A stretch of DNA of 64,000 nt from Trileptium ribeirensis (taxonomy: Eukaryota; Nematoda; Enoplea; Enoplida; Thoracostomopsidae). This document shows positions 13,101 to 24,302 of this stretch, piece after piece. The DNA lies in assembly GCA_030248225.1 (NCBI GenBank), contig JASANE010028422.1, forward strand, positions 1 through 64,000. The letters are read 5' to 3'. Position numbers and translations under genes: made by a program. Position 1 is the first letter of the stretch. Each line of letters begins with the position of its first letter. The notes under the pieces were generated by a model. The model worked only from the letters and a program-made list of their open reading frames with translations. It did no database searches and was not told where the DNA came from.

Positions 13101-13600
13101 CCGTATTTGGCTGTGGCATTTTGTCACGAGCCGGAATTTGCTCTGTGACAAAAGTCGGCCATAAATGATCTTAAGGTAATGATGCATTACCACACTGACA
13201 GAAACTGTCCTAGCGGGCATTCGGTCGACTTTTACTGTTTATTTGAGCTGTGTACCATTACCTCTTTGCAAAAATGTGTATTTGGTTAACAATTGAGCAA
13301 TTTTTGAACTTGGATAGTTCGCTGCGAGCCTTGTTCGGTGCCCACTACACTATTTACCAGTCGTAGTGGAACCACATTTTTTCAGCGGAGCGACGGCATT
13401 AGTAATATGAACGTACTCAATGTCTTGGGAATATATTATTACCTAGACAACAATGAGTAAATGAAAGAATAGTTTTAGTTACCCCAGGTTATATACCGTT
13501 AAAACGACTCTACTACCAATAATTAAGCTGTTATGAGCTTTATTAGGGTGTTAATTAGCTAATTAGCTTAATTAATGATAAAATTGGCAAGTTGCCAAAC
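10166..13600. other. long AT-rich stretch, no gene; scattered repeat debris
   Basis: A CCCGG-rich self-complementary patch lies at 10783-10850. CAGTGGCGTGGCTA at about 12381 looks like an element terminus, but no partner end was found. CATTTACCTTAAGAT at 12489 has an inverted partner at 13168 with related GTCACA..GAGCCGG sequence beyond, hinting at a decayed inverted-repeat element. No coding region is supported. Confidence 0.45.
11137..11191. repeat. 55-bp imperfect hairpin
   Basis: TGCCATTATAGAAAATATAT is mirrored by TATATATTTCCTATAATGGC with a short AT loop. The arms are about 20 bp with one mismatch. It could be a minute foldback element or a structure-forming site. Confidence 0.8.
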
Positions 13601-13619
13601 TTCTAAAATATCAGGTGCA

Positions 13620-13810
13620 CATCCTCACATGATAAGCTTTCAAACAAAAAAAAAGTTTTTTGAAATAGGTTCAGTGGTTCTTGAGATCCATGAAAGACGA
13701 ACGGACGAGCGGACATCGACTTTTTTGCTCCCAGACAGAAAATAAAAACGCTTCGCTCGATCGCCTCGCTTCGCTCGGCTACCTCGCCCCGCTCAAAAAC
13801 CTGTTCGTTG
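13620..13810. repeat. CTTCGCTCG-rich repeat fragment
   Basis: TTTTTTGAAATAGGTTCAGTGG is followed by GACGAACGGACGAGCGGACA and a run of CGCTTCGCTCG motifs. Similar GACGGAC wording occurs near 56795 and 36160, so this looks like a dispersed repeat and not a gene. Confidence 0.4.
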
Positions 13811-14004
13811 TCTCCTTAAGGAACAACGTAAAGCGATCGAACAACAGCGCACGCCGACTCGGTTTTAGCACATTCATTCGCAATGTACAATGCATCAAAT
13901 CGCGACACTACGTTGGAAAAGATTGAATGAGCGACAGTATAACTTTTGATTACCTTTACCCTCATGAATTTATGCGTATGCCGTATTACGCTGAGCAATC
14001 TTTT

Positions 14005-14080
14005 GCCGCAGTAAAGGATTGAATCGGGATAGTTGGGCTGCAAACCTCACTAGTTAACCACTACGCTATTTAAGAGCTAA
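14005..14080 (-). repeat. tRNA-like sequence (SINE head relic)
   Basis: Read on the minus strand, TAGCGTAGTGGTTAACTAG resembles a Pol III A box, and GATTCAATCC resembles a B box about 35 nt further on, the usual tRNA spacing. No full cloverleaf can be drawn, so a functional tRNA is not claimed. Confidence 0.45.
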
Positions 14081-14589
14081 TGCAGGGTTCCTAATCGCAA
14101 AGCGATAGAGTAACAACGCAGACACAGACGCAATGGCAACTCGATTAGCGCATCGATTCAAAATGTACCCTGCGTCAAATGTATAACACAATGCGGAACG
14201 GATTAGCGAAAATAAATCCAAAAAGTTAATTAAGCACCGCAACGCTTTGTGATACGTTAGCGTTAAACTTTTCGCATAAAGTTCTTCGGTCGATTATCCA
14301 TTACTAGTAAAATGAGAATTATTGATCTGCTTAATGGCCGACAAGCCATGTGTATAAGCTGAAAGACCAATAAAGATGCGAAGGTCTACGGGTCTTACAA
14401 TGTTGCCAACGAAGTCGAAACACTATGGCAAGACAGCAGCAAAAGTACTGATTGACACAATAGCGCTTGCACAGCTAAGACAATTAAATTGTTTGAGTCG
14501 TATCACAGGCAGTTTGTATTAAACAGACGGTTAGCCAATGATTTTGTTGTTTGGTTGCTTTTCATGTAACCAGTTGTTTTAGTTTTTCG

Positions 14590-14981
14590 ATGATGGAATA
14601 ATCGAAGAGTATGTCACTTCCCAGCACTCTATTAATTGTTAGCTCGCGCTTCATGACATGAGCGTTTTCGGCTTTTACTCCCCCATTTCATTGCGAGTGG
14701 TCATCATAGACAGAATTCTTTTACCGGTTTTGTTGGTAGAGAAGGATATGTAGGACCATCATTTTCAAGGTGGCTGATTACTGCTATCAAATCTATTCAA
14801 ACAATTCCCTCTAAAAACTAAGGTTCTGACATACACACCCCACACAAAATCGGGGTTCTGCTAGTGGTTACTCCAATAGTTTGGTGAAGGGTTAGTCAAA
14901 ATCCGCCATGTCATCAAACACAGATTAACATTTGAGTGCAGGGAAATGACACATATATACCCTTCCCATGTACACTCGTGC
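14590..14981. mobile_element. MITE, AAGAGTATGACACTTCC family, diverged copy
   Basis: The left end GAAGAGTATGTCACTTCC and the right end GGGAAATGACACATATATAC are inverted and match the termini of the well-preserved copy at 50592-50852. The internal GCGTTTTCGGC motif is also shared. Boundaries are approximate. Confidence 0.65.
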
Positions 14982-15072
14982 TTTTTCGGACTTAAATTAG
15001 CATTGCGTTGCTCTCTTGACTAATATTTGTCCCAAAACCCACAGCTGCTTTGAATATAAAGCACGACTTCAG

Positions 15073-15297
15073 AATGCACGCATTAAATTATAGCAACGGC
15101 GTAGGACAGTTAAAATCACAATTTGTTTATCTTTGAAACATGGCGTTTCCTGACTTCGTATGTAAGCTGCACTTAACATTAGAATGAGACTGCACGCGTT
15201 AAGTTGTAGCAACGGCGTAGGATAGTTTTAAAATCAAAATTTGTTTATTTTTGAAACTTGGCGTTGCCTGGCTTCGTATGTAAGCTGCACTTAACAT
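15073..15297. repeat. two-copy tandem duplication, about 116-bp unit
   Basis: GCAACGGCGTAGGA, AATTTGTTTAT, TTGAAAC and CTTCGTATGTAAGCTGCACT occur in the same order in both units (15073-15188 and 15189-15297). There are about ten substitutions and a small indel. Noncoding. Confidence 0.9.
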
Positions 15298-16184
15298 TCT
15301 GACTGGCAACAGTGCTGCATGAAGAAAGAAGAAAATATGGCTACCAATCTCCTTTGTGCCCTTATATTGGTTTCCTTAAATGACGAAATGCAAGGATTTA
15401 AGGGATATCTTTTTAGTTACATTTCGACAAAGCACATCTAGGTAAAATTTTGCGCAATAATATTGCAGCATATGAATAAAGCAGTATATACTTGTTTTGT
15501 TGTTCTACGTGAAACTATACGAAAGCAAACTTACTAAAAATTTGATGGTTCCTTAGTTTAGTATCATAGCTGTTCCTTAAATACTTGCATTTAAGTTACT
15601 GTACCAAATTGTGATCAAACTAATCTGTACTTCGTAGTCTTATACAAACTTATGCCGCAGCGGGACATACAGCAAAGACCGCTTAGGTCCAGCCACTTAC
15701 GCTATTTCAAAACCTGAAGGATGCCAATACCAATGCAAGTACAAACATACGAGAAACGACAGGTTGATGTTTAGCAACGCACGCGGTACAAAATAATTTT
15801 CAAACGAGATTTAAATACACTGTACAGCGTCAGCAAGCAGTAACGCAGCCTCATTGAATCCATAATGCAATACTTCACGAGCTCGACTGAGCCGCTTATA
15901 AATGAAAAATTACGCGCGGCAATAATCTTAGGTTTGTCCAACCACAGTTAAGAAGAAACAGAAATCGTCAGCGTAAACGGTTGCAGTTAAAAAATTAAAG
16001 GGCACAAAACGCTCAGAATAAAATCAACACGATAAAAACTATTTACTTTTTACAATTGTGCGTGAACATATACGTATTTAAAGTGAGCCGACTAACCATC
16101 CTCTTTTGGGACCAAGTAACCCTGAAGGGCGGTGTGTTATAACGTTAGAAAAAACAACAGCTTAGAGCTGGGGGTTGAAGGGAT
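15298..16184. other. no recognisable feature
   Basis: Unique AT-rich DNA with no supported ORF or repeat. Confidence 0.5.
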
Positions 16185-16315
16185 GGCAGCCCCCGACATA
16201 GGCTTAGTGTATGTCTCATATATAAGGACCTTAGCAGGCTAAGACTAAAGCTTAGGCTTTAGTATATCGAGAACAGCATGGTCTGCATTTTATTTCCGCC
16301 CCTCAGGTTTACTTG
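16185..16315. repeat. dispersed repeat, AAGCCT family, copy 2 (inverted relative to copy 1)
   Basis: The reverse complement of GGCTTAGTGTATGTCTCATA...CCGCCCCTCAGG aligns with 6405-6520. The AGGGGCG box, the GCATGGT box and the AAGCTTAGGCTT box keep order and spacing. Confidence 0.6.
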
Positions 16316-17742
16316 GGCTCTATTATATTGTAATAACCGATATCAAACCGCAAACAGTTGCCGGAAAATGCTGAATTCAGATTTTTTCTATGAAAACAAA
16401 TTATAGGCAAAATAAAATCCAAGTGCCACAAATTACCCCAGTGCACGAAGGTAATTCTGGTCATTCCTACCAATTTTGCATTTCGATTATAAAGGCGCTC
16501 ATGAATGCAAAAATTTACGGCGAAACGGTCCTATAGGTGGCTAGTGGTATTCTCGACAAAACCCGATTATATCAACTTCGACAAGTTGAGCTTCGTTATC
16601 GTTCTCAAAATTTTCGGTGATTTCGCTTAACTTCCCAAGAATAAAAGATTACTAGGTTTCAACCGCAGGGCAATGTGTTAGCGACCAGTTTTGCGCCGAA
16701 TTTCAACTGTCAAAAGCGCTCGGTAACAATTTTAACGCGAAATAGCAAAATATGGTTAGTGGGATCATCTTAAGTTTACTAGCGCATCGCACACAAAGCA
16801 TATAGTTACGTATTAAGCCAATTTGATAAATATATCTGACAGCATATGACAAAAGAATTAGGAACATTCTGAAATCAACAGCTTTAATTGTGCTTTTATC
16901 TTACAGCAATACATGCGCAAGACGAAGTAGCAGCTGCGCCACTAAAAATCAGTCGCCGATTTTTCGCCGTAAATTCTAAATTTAAATGCGGTAACGCTCG
17001 TAAACGCGCTTCTTGCTAAACGATTTGCATCTGCAGTCGTATGCGTAACTACACCGATTTAGGTAATAATCTTGTTTTGAGGATTGGTGAAGAATTTGGT
17101 ACAAATCTAACACAGCGATGCCATATTTATCCGATACAAAGCCAAAATGATTCTTTGAAGCATCCATTACGTTGTGCTGTTTATTCCCTGTCTGCTCCAT
17201 TTAAGAAAACCAGGGCACGGTCAAATAAAGCATTGCTTCAGTGCTCTTTTTACACTAAATTATGAATAATCTTTTCTAACATTTTATCATTAACTTATTA
17301 TATTTTGTTTATAGCGCAAGAAAAATATTATGTGACGCCAATGCTCGCATGCGTGGCATTGGGTGTTACAAGCACCACATGAAACTCAAGAATGGACACA
17401 TCTAATTGGCCTTATACAATGCAGAAAAATATATTCTTAGAAATCAACATTATAGATTGTAAAAAATACTGTTCCCAATATATATAATGTATAAAATTAA
17501 AAATCTGAATCCATAAAATTTAATAAAAATTAGTAAACTTAATTACTTAGTCAGTGTTCAGAGATTTATGCCTTAACTTAAATTCATTAAATTATTTGCC
17601 ACAATTCTCACTGACAAACGCGGCTGATTTTGTGCGAATAAATACATGGTTAATTTCTACCCAATTTTTAGTATCCATAAAATATATAAGTTTATATACG
17701 CGCACACGTTATGCTTGTGGTGCGAATTAAGGTTACACAGTC
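16316..17742. other. no recognisable feature
   Basis: AT-rich, unique. Open frames of 72-74 codons on opposite strands around 16982-17265 overlap each other and have no recognisable domain. Confidence 0.5.
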
Positions 17743-18297
17743 GTATGGTATCTATGGTATGGTATGGTATCGTATGGTAAGGTATGGTATCGTATCGTAT
17801 GGTATGGTATCTATGATGTGGTATGGTATGGTATCTATGGTATGGTATTGTATCTATGGTATGGTATGGTATCTATGGTATGGTATCGTATGGTATGGTA
17901 TCTATGGTATGGTATGGTATCGTATCGTATGGTATGGTATCGTATGGTATGGTATCTATGGTATCGTATCGTATGGTATGGTATGGTATCTATGATGTGG
18001 CATGGTATGGTATCGTATGGTATGGTATGGTATGCTATCTATGGTATGGTATGGTATCTATGGTATGGTATTGTATGGTATCTATGGTATGGTATGGTAT
18101 GGTATCGTATGGTATGGTATGGTATGGTATGGTATCTATGGTATGGTATGGTATGGTATCGTATCGTATGGTATGGTATCTATGGTATGGTATGGTATGG
18201 TATCTATGGTATGGTATGGTATGGTATCTATGATATGGTATGGTGTCGTATGATATGGTATGGTATCTATGGTATGGTAGCTATCGTATGGTATCTA
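17743..18297. repeat. pentanucleotide (GGTAT)n array with TATCTATGG and TATCG variants
   Basis: About 555 bp of GGTAT units interrupted regularly by TATCTATGG and TCGTAT variants, giving a loose higher-order pattern. All three plus frames stay open because the unit lacks stops; the resulting MVWYGMVSMVWY peptides are artefacts of the repeat. Confidence 0.97.
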
Positions 18298-19020
18298 CTG
18301 CTAAATCAGCAGAATAAAATGACTTTTAATGTTGTCCTGAGAAAATCCGCATAATTTTAACATCCCAGAGCAAATAGCAAACTCTTGCCGTTACCCAATT
18401 CCCGTCTGCTTCAACTTCAAGCACTGCACAAGAATACCATGACGGTTGACACAAAATATATAAAAACAAGTATATAAAAATCAGAAAATATATTAATAAT
18501 ATTTACAAAAGAACTGAGCATTATCACATACAAATAGTACGTTATTTAGCACAGCTAAATTAGTGCAATCAAACGTTTAATATGGATCGCACAAAATTAT
18601 TCCTAATGTAAACTAGTATTTTGAAAGCAACGGTGAAGTGAAGCAAGCAAAGATCATCTGCATTTTGTCATTATGGTTAATCATTTGTAACAAACAGCCT
18701 TTGTGTTCGATATAAACACCTAAATACCTCTGAAACCCCTGAAGCATCAATATATCGATTTAGTAGTAGTTAAGGAACACAACCATGGTATTCCGTTAGT
18801 CAGGAAACCTATAAGAGCTGTGTAAATACGCAGCAACAACACATGAACAAATAAATGACGACATATTAAATTCGGTAATGCGGACTCGCCGATGGTCGAC
18901 CATTGAATCTCTTGAAAAGACATTATTATTGGTTTAAGGGTAAACACGCAGTAGTATTTAATGCAAAGCTGGAAGCAAGGTTAAAATCCTGTACCGACCC
19001 AGCCACGCTAATCATATGCT
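18298..19020. other. noncoding; contains a 40-bp segment repeated at 19205
   Basis: AGCAAACTCTTGCCGTTACC near 18376 recurs at about 19209 with the following AATTCCCGTCTGC, a direct repeat of about 38 bp some 833 bp apart. No gene is supported here. Confidence 0.5.
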
Positions 19021-19497
19021 ATGCTCCGGCCCAAACCTTTATTAAGCTACAATAAAGCACTACAAACGCTGGTAGTCAGAACTGAGATAATTCTACATAT
19101 TCGTATAAGTGTTTTCACAAAAACAATAGAGGATTTTCAGATTAAATTGATTATGACTACACAAATCTTTATTGGACTAAGCACAAAGCATGAAATTTAC
19201 CTAAACATTAGCAAACTCTTGCCGTTACCAAATTCCCGTCTGCGTCACGCGTTGCCCGCATGGTACCGAAAATTGCCGCTTTCCTACCCCGTGTGGGACG
19301 GTGAAATTGCCAAAACCCGCAACGCTACATATCCAAGTCTGATTCAACACACCGAAAAACTTATAAAGACCGTTCCAAAATCATTGAAAGCAATACATGA
19401 CAAAACAACTGAAAACAGACTACAATATCCTGGAAATAGGGTTCATCGACCAAGAAGATACCTGATTCCGGATAGATGCCACTGTTTTTCGAAATGA
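19021..19497 (+). CDS. hypothetical 158-aa open frame, unrecognised
   Basis: An ATG-initiated frame of 158 codons, longer than most chance frames in this AT-rich DNA. I recognise no domain. The first half is hydrophobic and basic. The second half (from about residue 65) is less AT-biased and contains ALPAWYRKLPLSYPVWDG. It includes one copy of the 38-bp direct repeat shared with 18376, which argues for a repeat-derived origin. No splice sites or conserved start context decide the matter. It could be a transposon fragment or a chance frame. Confidence 0.2.
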   Translation: MLRPKPLLSYNKALQTLVVRTEIILHIRISVFTKTIEDFQIKLIMTTQIFIGLSTKHEIYLNISKLLPLPNSRLRHALPAWYRKLPLSYPVWDGEIAKTRNATYPSLIQHTEKLIKTVPKSLKAIHDKTTENRLQYPGNRVHRPRRYLIPDRCHCFSK

Positions 19498-20146
19498 ACC
19501 CTTACCTCGAGCTACGAGCTGTGAAAAATTCATACCCGTATGGCCAGATTATTCATAGTACATACCTTTTTCAATAATAAATAAGAAAAATAGCAGTATT
19601 ACAATTCCTTCGCATTTTAAATTTTCAATATTAGGTACAACGTTCGACGCCGGACAATAATTTTTTGCGCTCCAACATCGCTCCAAACAGTTTTTGCTAC
19701 CTTGCTCTGTCCGTTTCCTAGTAATACGTGTCATAATGGAAGTTTGTTTAGATGCCAAGCAAAATTAGGCAAAAAAGTATTCAATCTATCCAGCCACGTG
19801 ACACCCGTCGTAGTATTAGGCTATTTTGCAAAAAAACCCGTGTTTATCATGTTAAATACTTTGCAAACACTTATTTAGTCATAAAATAAAGTGTAAAAAA
19901 TATATGATTCAACAATAACGAAAATGTTTCACGATTTTTTGTTTTATTGGTTCTCTAGTGCGAACGAGCTTACGGTTCGGGTCGGATTTGTTATTGATTT
20001 GGGTTGATTGGAATTTTCAGCGCCACCCCATCAAATTACAAGCTTAAAAAGTATTGAAATGACGTATAGAATCAGAACTAGGTCACATTTATACTAAACG
20101 TATACGTGAAAGACCAGTTGTTTTATTTTTAAAAGTATGCTAAACC

Positions 20147-20205
20147 GAAGACTCGAACAAAGCTTCAATGCAGTAGCGGTTTAAGCATTGCACTACCCCC
20201 TAAAC
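20147..20205 (-). repeat. tRNA-like sequence (possible SINE head relic)
   Basis: On the minus strand, TAGGGGGTAGTGCAATGCTTAA resembles an A box region and TTTGTTCGAGTCTTC a B box, about 30 nt apart. The B box fits the consensus well; the A box is weaker. No cloverleaf is claimed. Confidence 0.35.
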
Positions 20206-20659
20206 TTAAGTAACACTGAGCAGTATTTCCCAAAAATTATAGCGTCATAGACATGAATCCACATTGCATGACTAATAGGATGCATCGTAAAATAGACCAA
20301 GTGTGCATTTTATAAACCTATAAAACACAGTTACATAATAACTGAATCACAGAACGCAGTAGTAGCAACAATTTTGTTAAATGAATAAGCATACGATAAA
20401 TGTAATATATATTTTACATTGTATAATTTTATAGCAATTAAGTCTTCTAATGAGTGCGACAATGAAAACCATGTTATAACAGGTCGTAAAATGAATACAA
20501 AATATAAGATAGAGCAATGATTGTTCCTAGCTCACTGCTGTGTTAGGTTGGGCAATGGAGGACAAAACGTGTCACTTAAGTTATGACTTTTTTATACTGA
20601 GTCGCGTCATAAAAGTGATATGCTTAAGCTATGCAATAACCATAAGCACTAAATATAAT

Positions 20660-21365
20660 TTTATAGCCGTGAAGTTGTGTGACAATGGCCGCGGCATTCG
20701 TTTGTACTGCTCCATTATCAACAAACTATTGCCTCAATTTACAAAAAGGCTCATCTAACAGGTTCCGTAGCTGACTTGCCCCGAAAAGGGAGACCACGGA
20801 CGGCATCTGGGATGCTGAGATAGCTATTTAATATAATTTTGACAATAGTCCGACAGTCAATTCGCCGTTGTGCTGTTGAAACCAGCATCAGCAAATCGAC
20901 TGTTTTCCTAACTGTAAAAAGTCTGGGTCTAAGACCTTTTAGCCGACGTTACATCATGCTCTGAATGAGGATGATTACGATCGCAGGGTTGCATTTTGTG
21001 AAGAATGGCTACAGCTTCTCGACGATGATTTAGACTTAGCTCATGAAGTCATTTGGTGCCACGAAAGCAATTTTTAACTGTAAGGCCATGTTAAACGTCA
21101 TAACTGTGTTTATTGGCATGCAGAAAACTTTCAAACTCATTCGAACGCCATATATGAATCATGGTCTGACAGTATGGTTAGCATGTGGTCTGGTGGAATT
21201 TTGGGCCGTCCTTTTTCGATCGTATTGTGAATGCAGACAACTATGTAATGATGATGCGAATGGTGATATTTTGTTAGGTTTCACTTTATGCAGAATACGC
21301 GTCTCATTATTTTACGATAGCTGTGCGCCAATGGTTGAACGAAACTTTCCATGACCGTTCCTTGG
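20660..21365 (+). pseudogene. mariner/Tc1-type transposase relic
   Basis: Fragments in order and in shifting plus frames spell a DDE-type transposase. INKLLPQFTK then GSVADLPRKGRPRTAS (20761-20808) is the end of the helix-turn-helix domain plus GRPR linker. LNEDDYDRRVAFCEEWLQLL (from 20961), then HEVIWCHESNF (about 21040) and GHVKRHNCVYWHAEN follow; this part of the catalytic core normally reads DEATF, but here the expected D is H. GGILGRPFFDRIVNADNY follows, and finally HYFTIAVRQWLNETFHDRSL. Several stops and at least three frameshifts break it, and the segment carrying the second catalytic Asp (QQDGAPPH in relatives) is scrambled. It is an old, inactive copy. The element ends were not found. 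Confidence 0.85.
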
Positions 21366-23560
21366 CTTGGGCTAGACATGTTTATTATTTGGCGTGCTGG
21401 GTCACGTTAATGCTGGGGCGTTACTTATGGGACACCCAGTGTTTATTATTTATATATATGCTGATTATTTGTAAAAAGCCATCTTCAATCAAATGAGCAT
21501 TAAATAAAAATTACAGTATCATTATTCTGAAACCACATTATTATACTTTGCAAAATAATCAAATTCGAGCATTTGGCACGTGTATGGTAGACATGATAAT
21601 GATCAAGAACACAACAAGTTTATGATAAGATTCAAAACAAGGATTATCAAGGAACGGGAAAATCGCACGAATCAGAAAATTCAAAAAATAACTTTCTTAT
21701 TGGTTAATGATGCGTCAGTGTCATGGAGTTTTTTCAAGATTCAGATACATAAGAATATTCTGGCCACTGCACTTAGAAATTGCTGGGCGCGTACGATCTA
21801 TTAAAATCCACAAATTTGCAAATTAGTAGGTAACGACCGCACATACTCCAGGTCTGAGCTGCCGGGAGAGCGGGTAGCCCGGTCCCATGGAGGAAAGCCT
21901 TCGGAATCCACCCCCAGTGAATATGTATGGTAAAGATTGATATAATCAGCACCCAAAAAATTACTGAGTGCATCAAATTTTTAAATATGGGTGGTGCTAT
22001 GTATCACCTAGGAAATTGTTACGTCTACAATATTTTAAAGTGCATGATCTTAAGTACCACGCAACTACGGACGGACATTACACTTTGCGATATCCGCATT
22101 AGCCACGTAGTTTGGATCTACAGCTTCAACCAGAAAAATCACGGTTTCCTCGACGAAACTAAGCTACAACAGATTATAGTTTGAACGATGCTTTAGCTAA
22201 TTTTTTTTAATTTAAGCACAACTCGAGCTTTACACAACACAATGAAGCAAGATTTTTCGTTTGCAAGAAGGCTTTGTAAGTTTTGCCATAAATTACACAA
22301 GATTCAATGTAATAAGCAAAGTGTACATAAAATTATTCTATTGACAAAAATAGTATTCGTAAATCCAGCACATCCCGGACCCGAAATATACAAAACAAAA
22401 GGATAACCGGTATTGTATAATACAAAAGTGAATGTTTGCATAAAAGTAGGCCAGTTACATAATGTGTTAAAGGCACTATTTGGGCTTAATGAAAAGCTAA
22501 AAATAAAATCTTTTTTCACACACACAGCCTTGTTGTAAGGCGGCAAATAAAACAAGAAAATCACAACCAAAACTTATTGTTCGACGACGTCCGGAAAACT
22601 GAGCTACCACCACAGTAGGCTCTGTACAAAAGAATTCATTTCAGCTTGACTGCAGCATCCAGATATTCAATCCAGCTGAAAAACAATACGACGTTCAAAC
22701 ATTGATTTCAAACAGCATACACATTTCGACGAGAATAATATATTTTACTCTATGTGCTTAAAATCAAGAGCTAATTATTAACAATAACACAATGATTATT
22801 TTATTAATTAAATTATTATTTGTCAAACGGATTGTTAAAGAGTGCGTAAGGTATTTTGATAAGAGACAAGGTATCATCAAGTGTTCATTATGCACTCTTA
22901 GTATTACTAAATGCTTGCATATCCTGTATAAAGTTCAACAGTATCTTACTCGCTTTATGAATGTTCAGCTTCGAGCGAACAACGATTGATCAATAAGTGA
23001 GTGGCTATTAAGCTATGAGCAATACAAAATTATTGATATGCCTTTATTTATTAAACGAATTTCCATTAGTACTTAATGGAAGCTAGTATTAGAACACCAG
23101 CGCTTTGATAATTATTTTTATTGACTCCATGGTTGTTTTACACTCTTTGCAACAAAACTTGGTGGGAAACGATCTAGCCGTGAGCATTTAGAAAAAGAAC
23201 CACCAGGAAAGATATTAAAAATCCATGAATGTTATGTGCTTACAACAATAACAATAGCCGTTGATCGAGTTTAACCAAAGCAATACAAAACATTAGAAAA
23301 AAACCGGCTACAACCACCTAAGTCAAGTACCCACATCCTTTGCTAAGCTATATACAAGGATAGCCGTCATGCAAGAAGGAACTCATTACACATTTTAATA
23401 AGCAGAACCAGTAGATACGATACACAACGAATTATGCAATAACAGAATCCAAAGATTTTAAGATTTCCAATAACTTTCGCAAAACTATTTCGCACGTGTT
23501 TTAACCATTTATCACATTGATGCAAGCTAAACTGTAGAGCAAATTTTCATAGTGCATATA
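21366..23560. other. no recognisable gene
   Basis: AT-rich DNA. A GC-rich patch at 21845-21915 resembles other element fragments. Frames of 65-88 codons at 21927-22184, 22304-22570 and 22792-22989 have no recognisable domain. Confidence 0.5.
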
Positions 23561-23688
23561 CAGTACATACTTGCCACAATTGACCGCTGCTCGCTCGTTC
23601 CTTGCTGGTAGTAAAAAAATTTTGAAATGTTTTTGTTCACTCGTTCCTCGATCGCTCGTATGGCAACAGTCAATTGTGGCGGGTACTG
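23561..23688. mobile_element. small TIR element, CAGTAC..CGCCA family, copy 1
   Basis: CAGTACATACTTGCCACAAT on the left is inverted as ATTGTGGCGGGTACTG on the right. The interior carries CTGCTCGCTCG on one arm and CGATCGCTCG on the other. TA precedes the left end; CA follows the right. It is related to the foldback at 27058-27297. Confidence 0.7.
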
Positions 23689-23978
23689 CAGTATTGTGTA
23701 TTCTGTGGCAATATCATTACACTAACACCTTCTAACAGCACATTAATAGGTTCGAAACTCAATTTAAGAACAAAAAATATTGTAAATTTACCATCACCAT
23801 CGGTAAACTGCAAATGGCTTGAACGATTTGTCGATTATAGTACATGTCATACGGTGCAACATAGTATTAACATAAACATTACTTTGCACAATAAGGTATT
23901 CAAAACAAGTTTTAGCCAATTGTAGTGCAAATTTGGCTTTAGACTGACTTATCGGATTAGACCCAAGTCTACATCCTA

Positions 23979-24300
23979 CAGTTACAATCAGAATTAAGTG
24001 CTTATAAAACCGAACACATACGAAAGAAAACGCAATCGATCGATCTTCGTTTAAACGAAATTCGTTAAACGCAAACTAACATTATTATTAAAGTATTTTT
24101 TATTTCAACACAATCGAAATTCCTTAAATTAAAAGCGAACTAACATTTTTTATTAAATTATTTTTTTTTATTTTGACGCAATCGAAATTCGTTAAATTAA
24201 TCGACTTTTGTGTAAACGAACAATTCTCGTTTAAGCGAAAACGATCGAAATCGAAAGAAACTTCGATCGATTCTTGAGCACTTAATTCTGATTGTAACTG
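23979..24300. mobile_element. MITE with 23-bp perfect TIRs and TA target duplication
   Basis: CAGTTACAATCAGAATTAAG on the left is perfectly mirrored at the right end (GCACTTAATTCTGATTGTAACTG in three-base continuation). TA flanks both sides (23977-23978 and 24301-24302), as expected for Tc1/mariner-type movement. The 322-bp interior includes a degenerate duplication of about 74 bp (CGAAATTCGTTAAA...AACTAACATT) and CGATCGAT-rich arms. No coding capacity. Confidence 0.9.
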
Positions 24301-24302
24301 TA

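Noticed and set aside
17711..18354. Four long overlapping plus-strand ORFs (83-196 aa) rich in MVWYG
   Set aside because: They are translations of the (GGTAT)n array, open in every plus frame because the repeat contains no stop.
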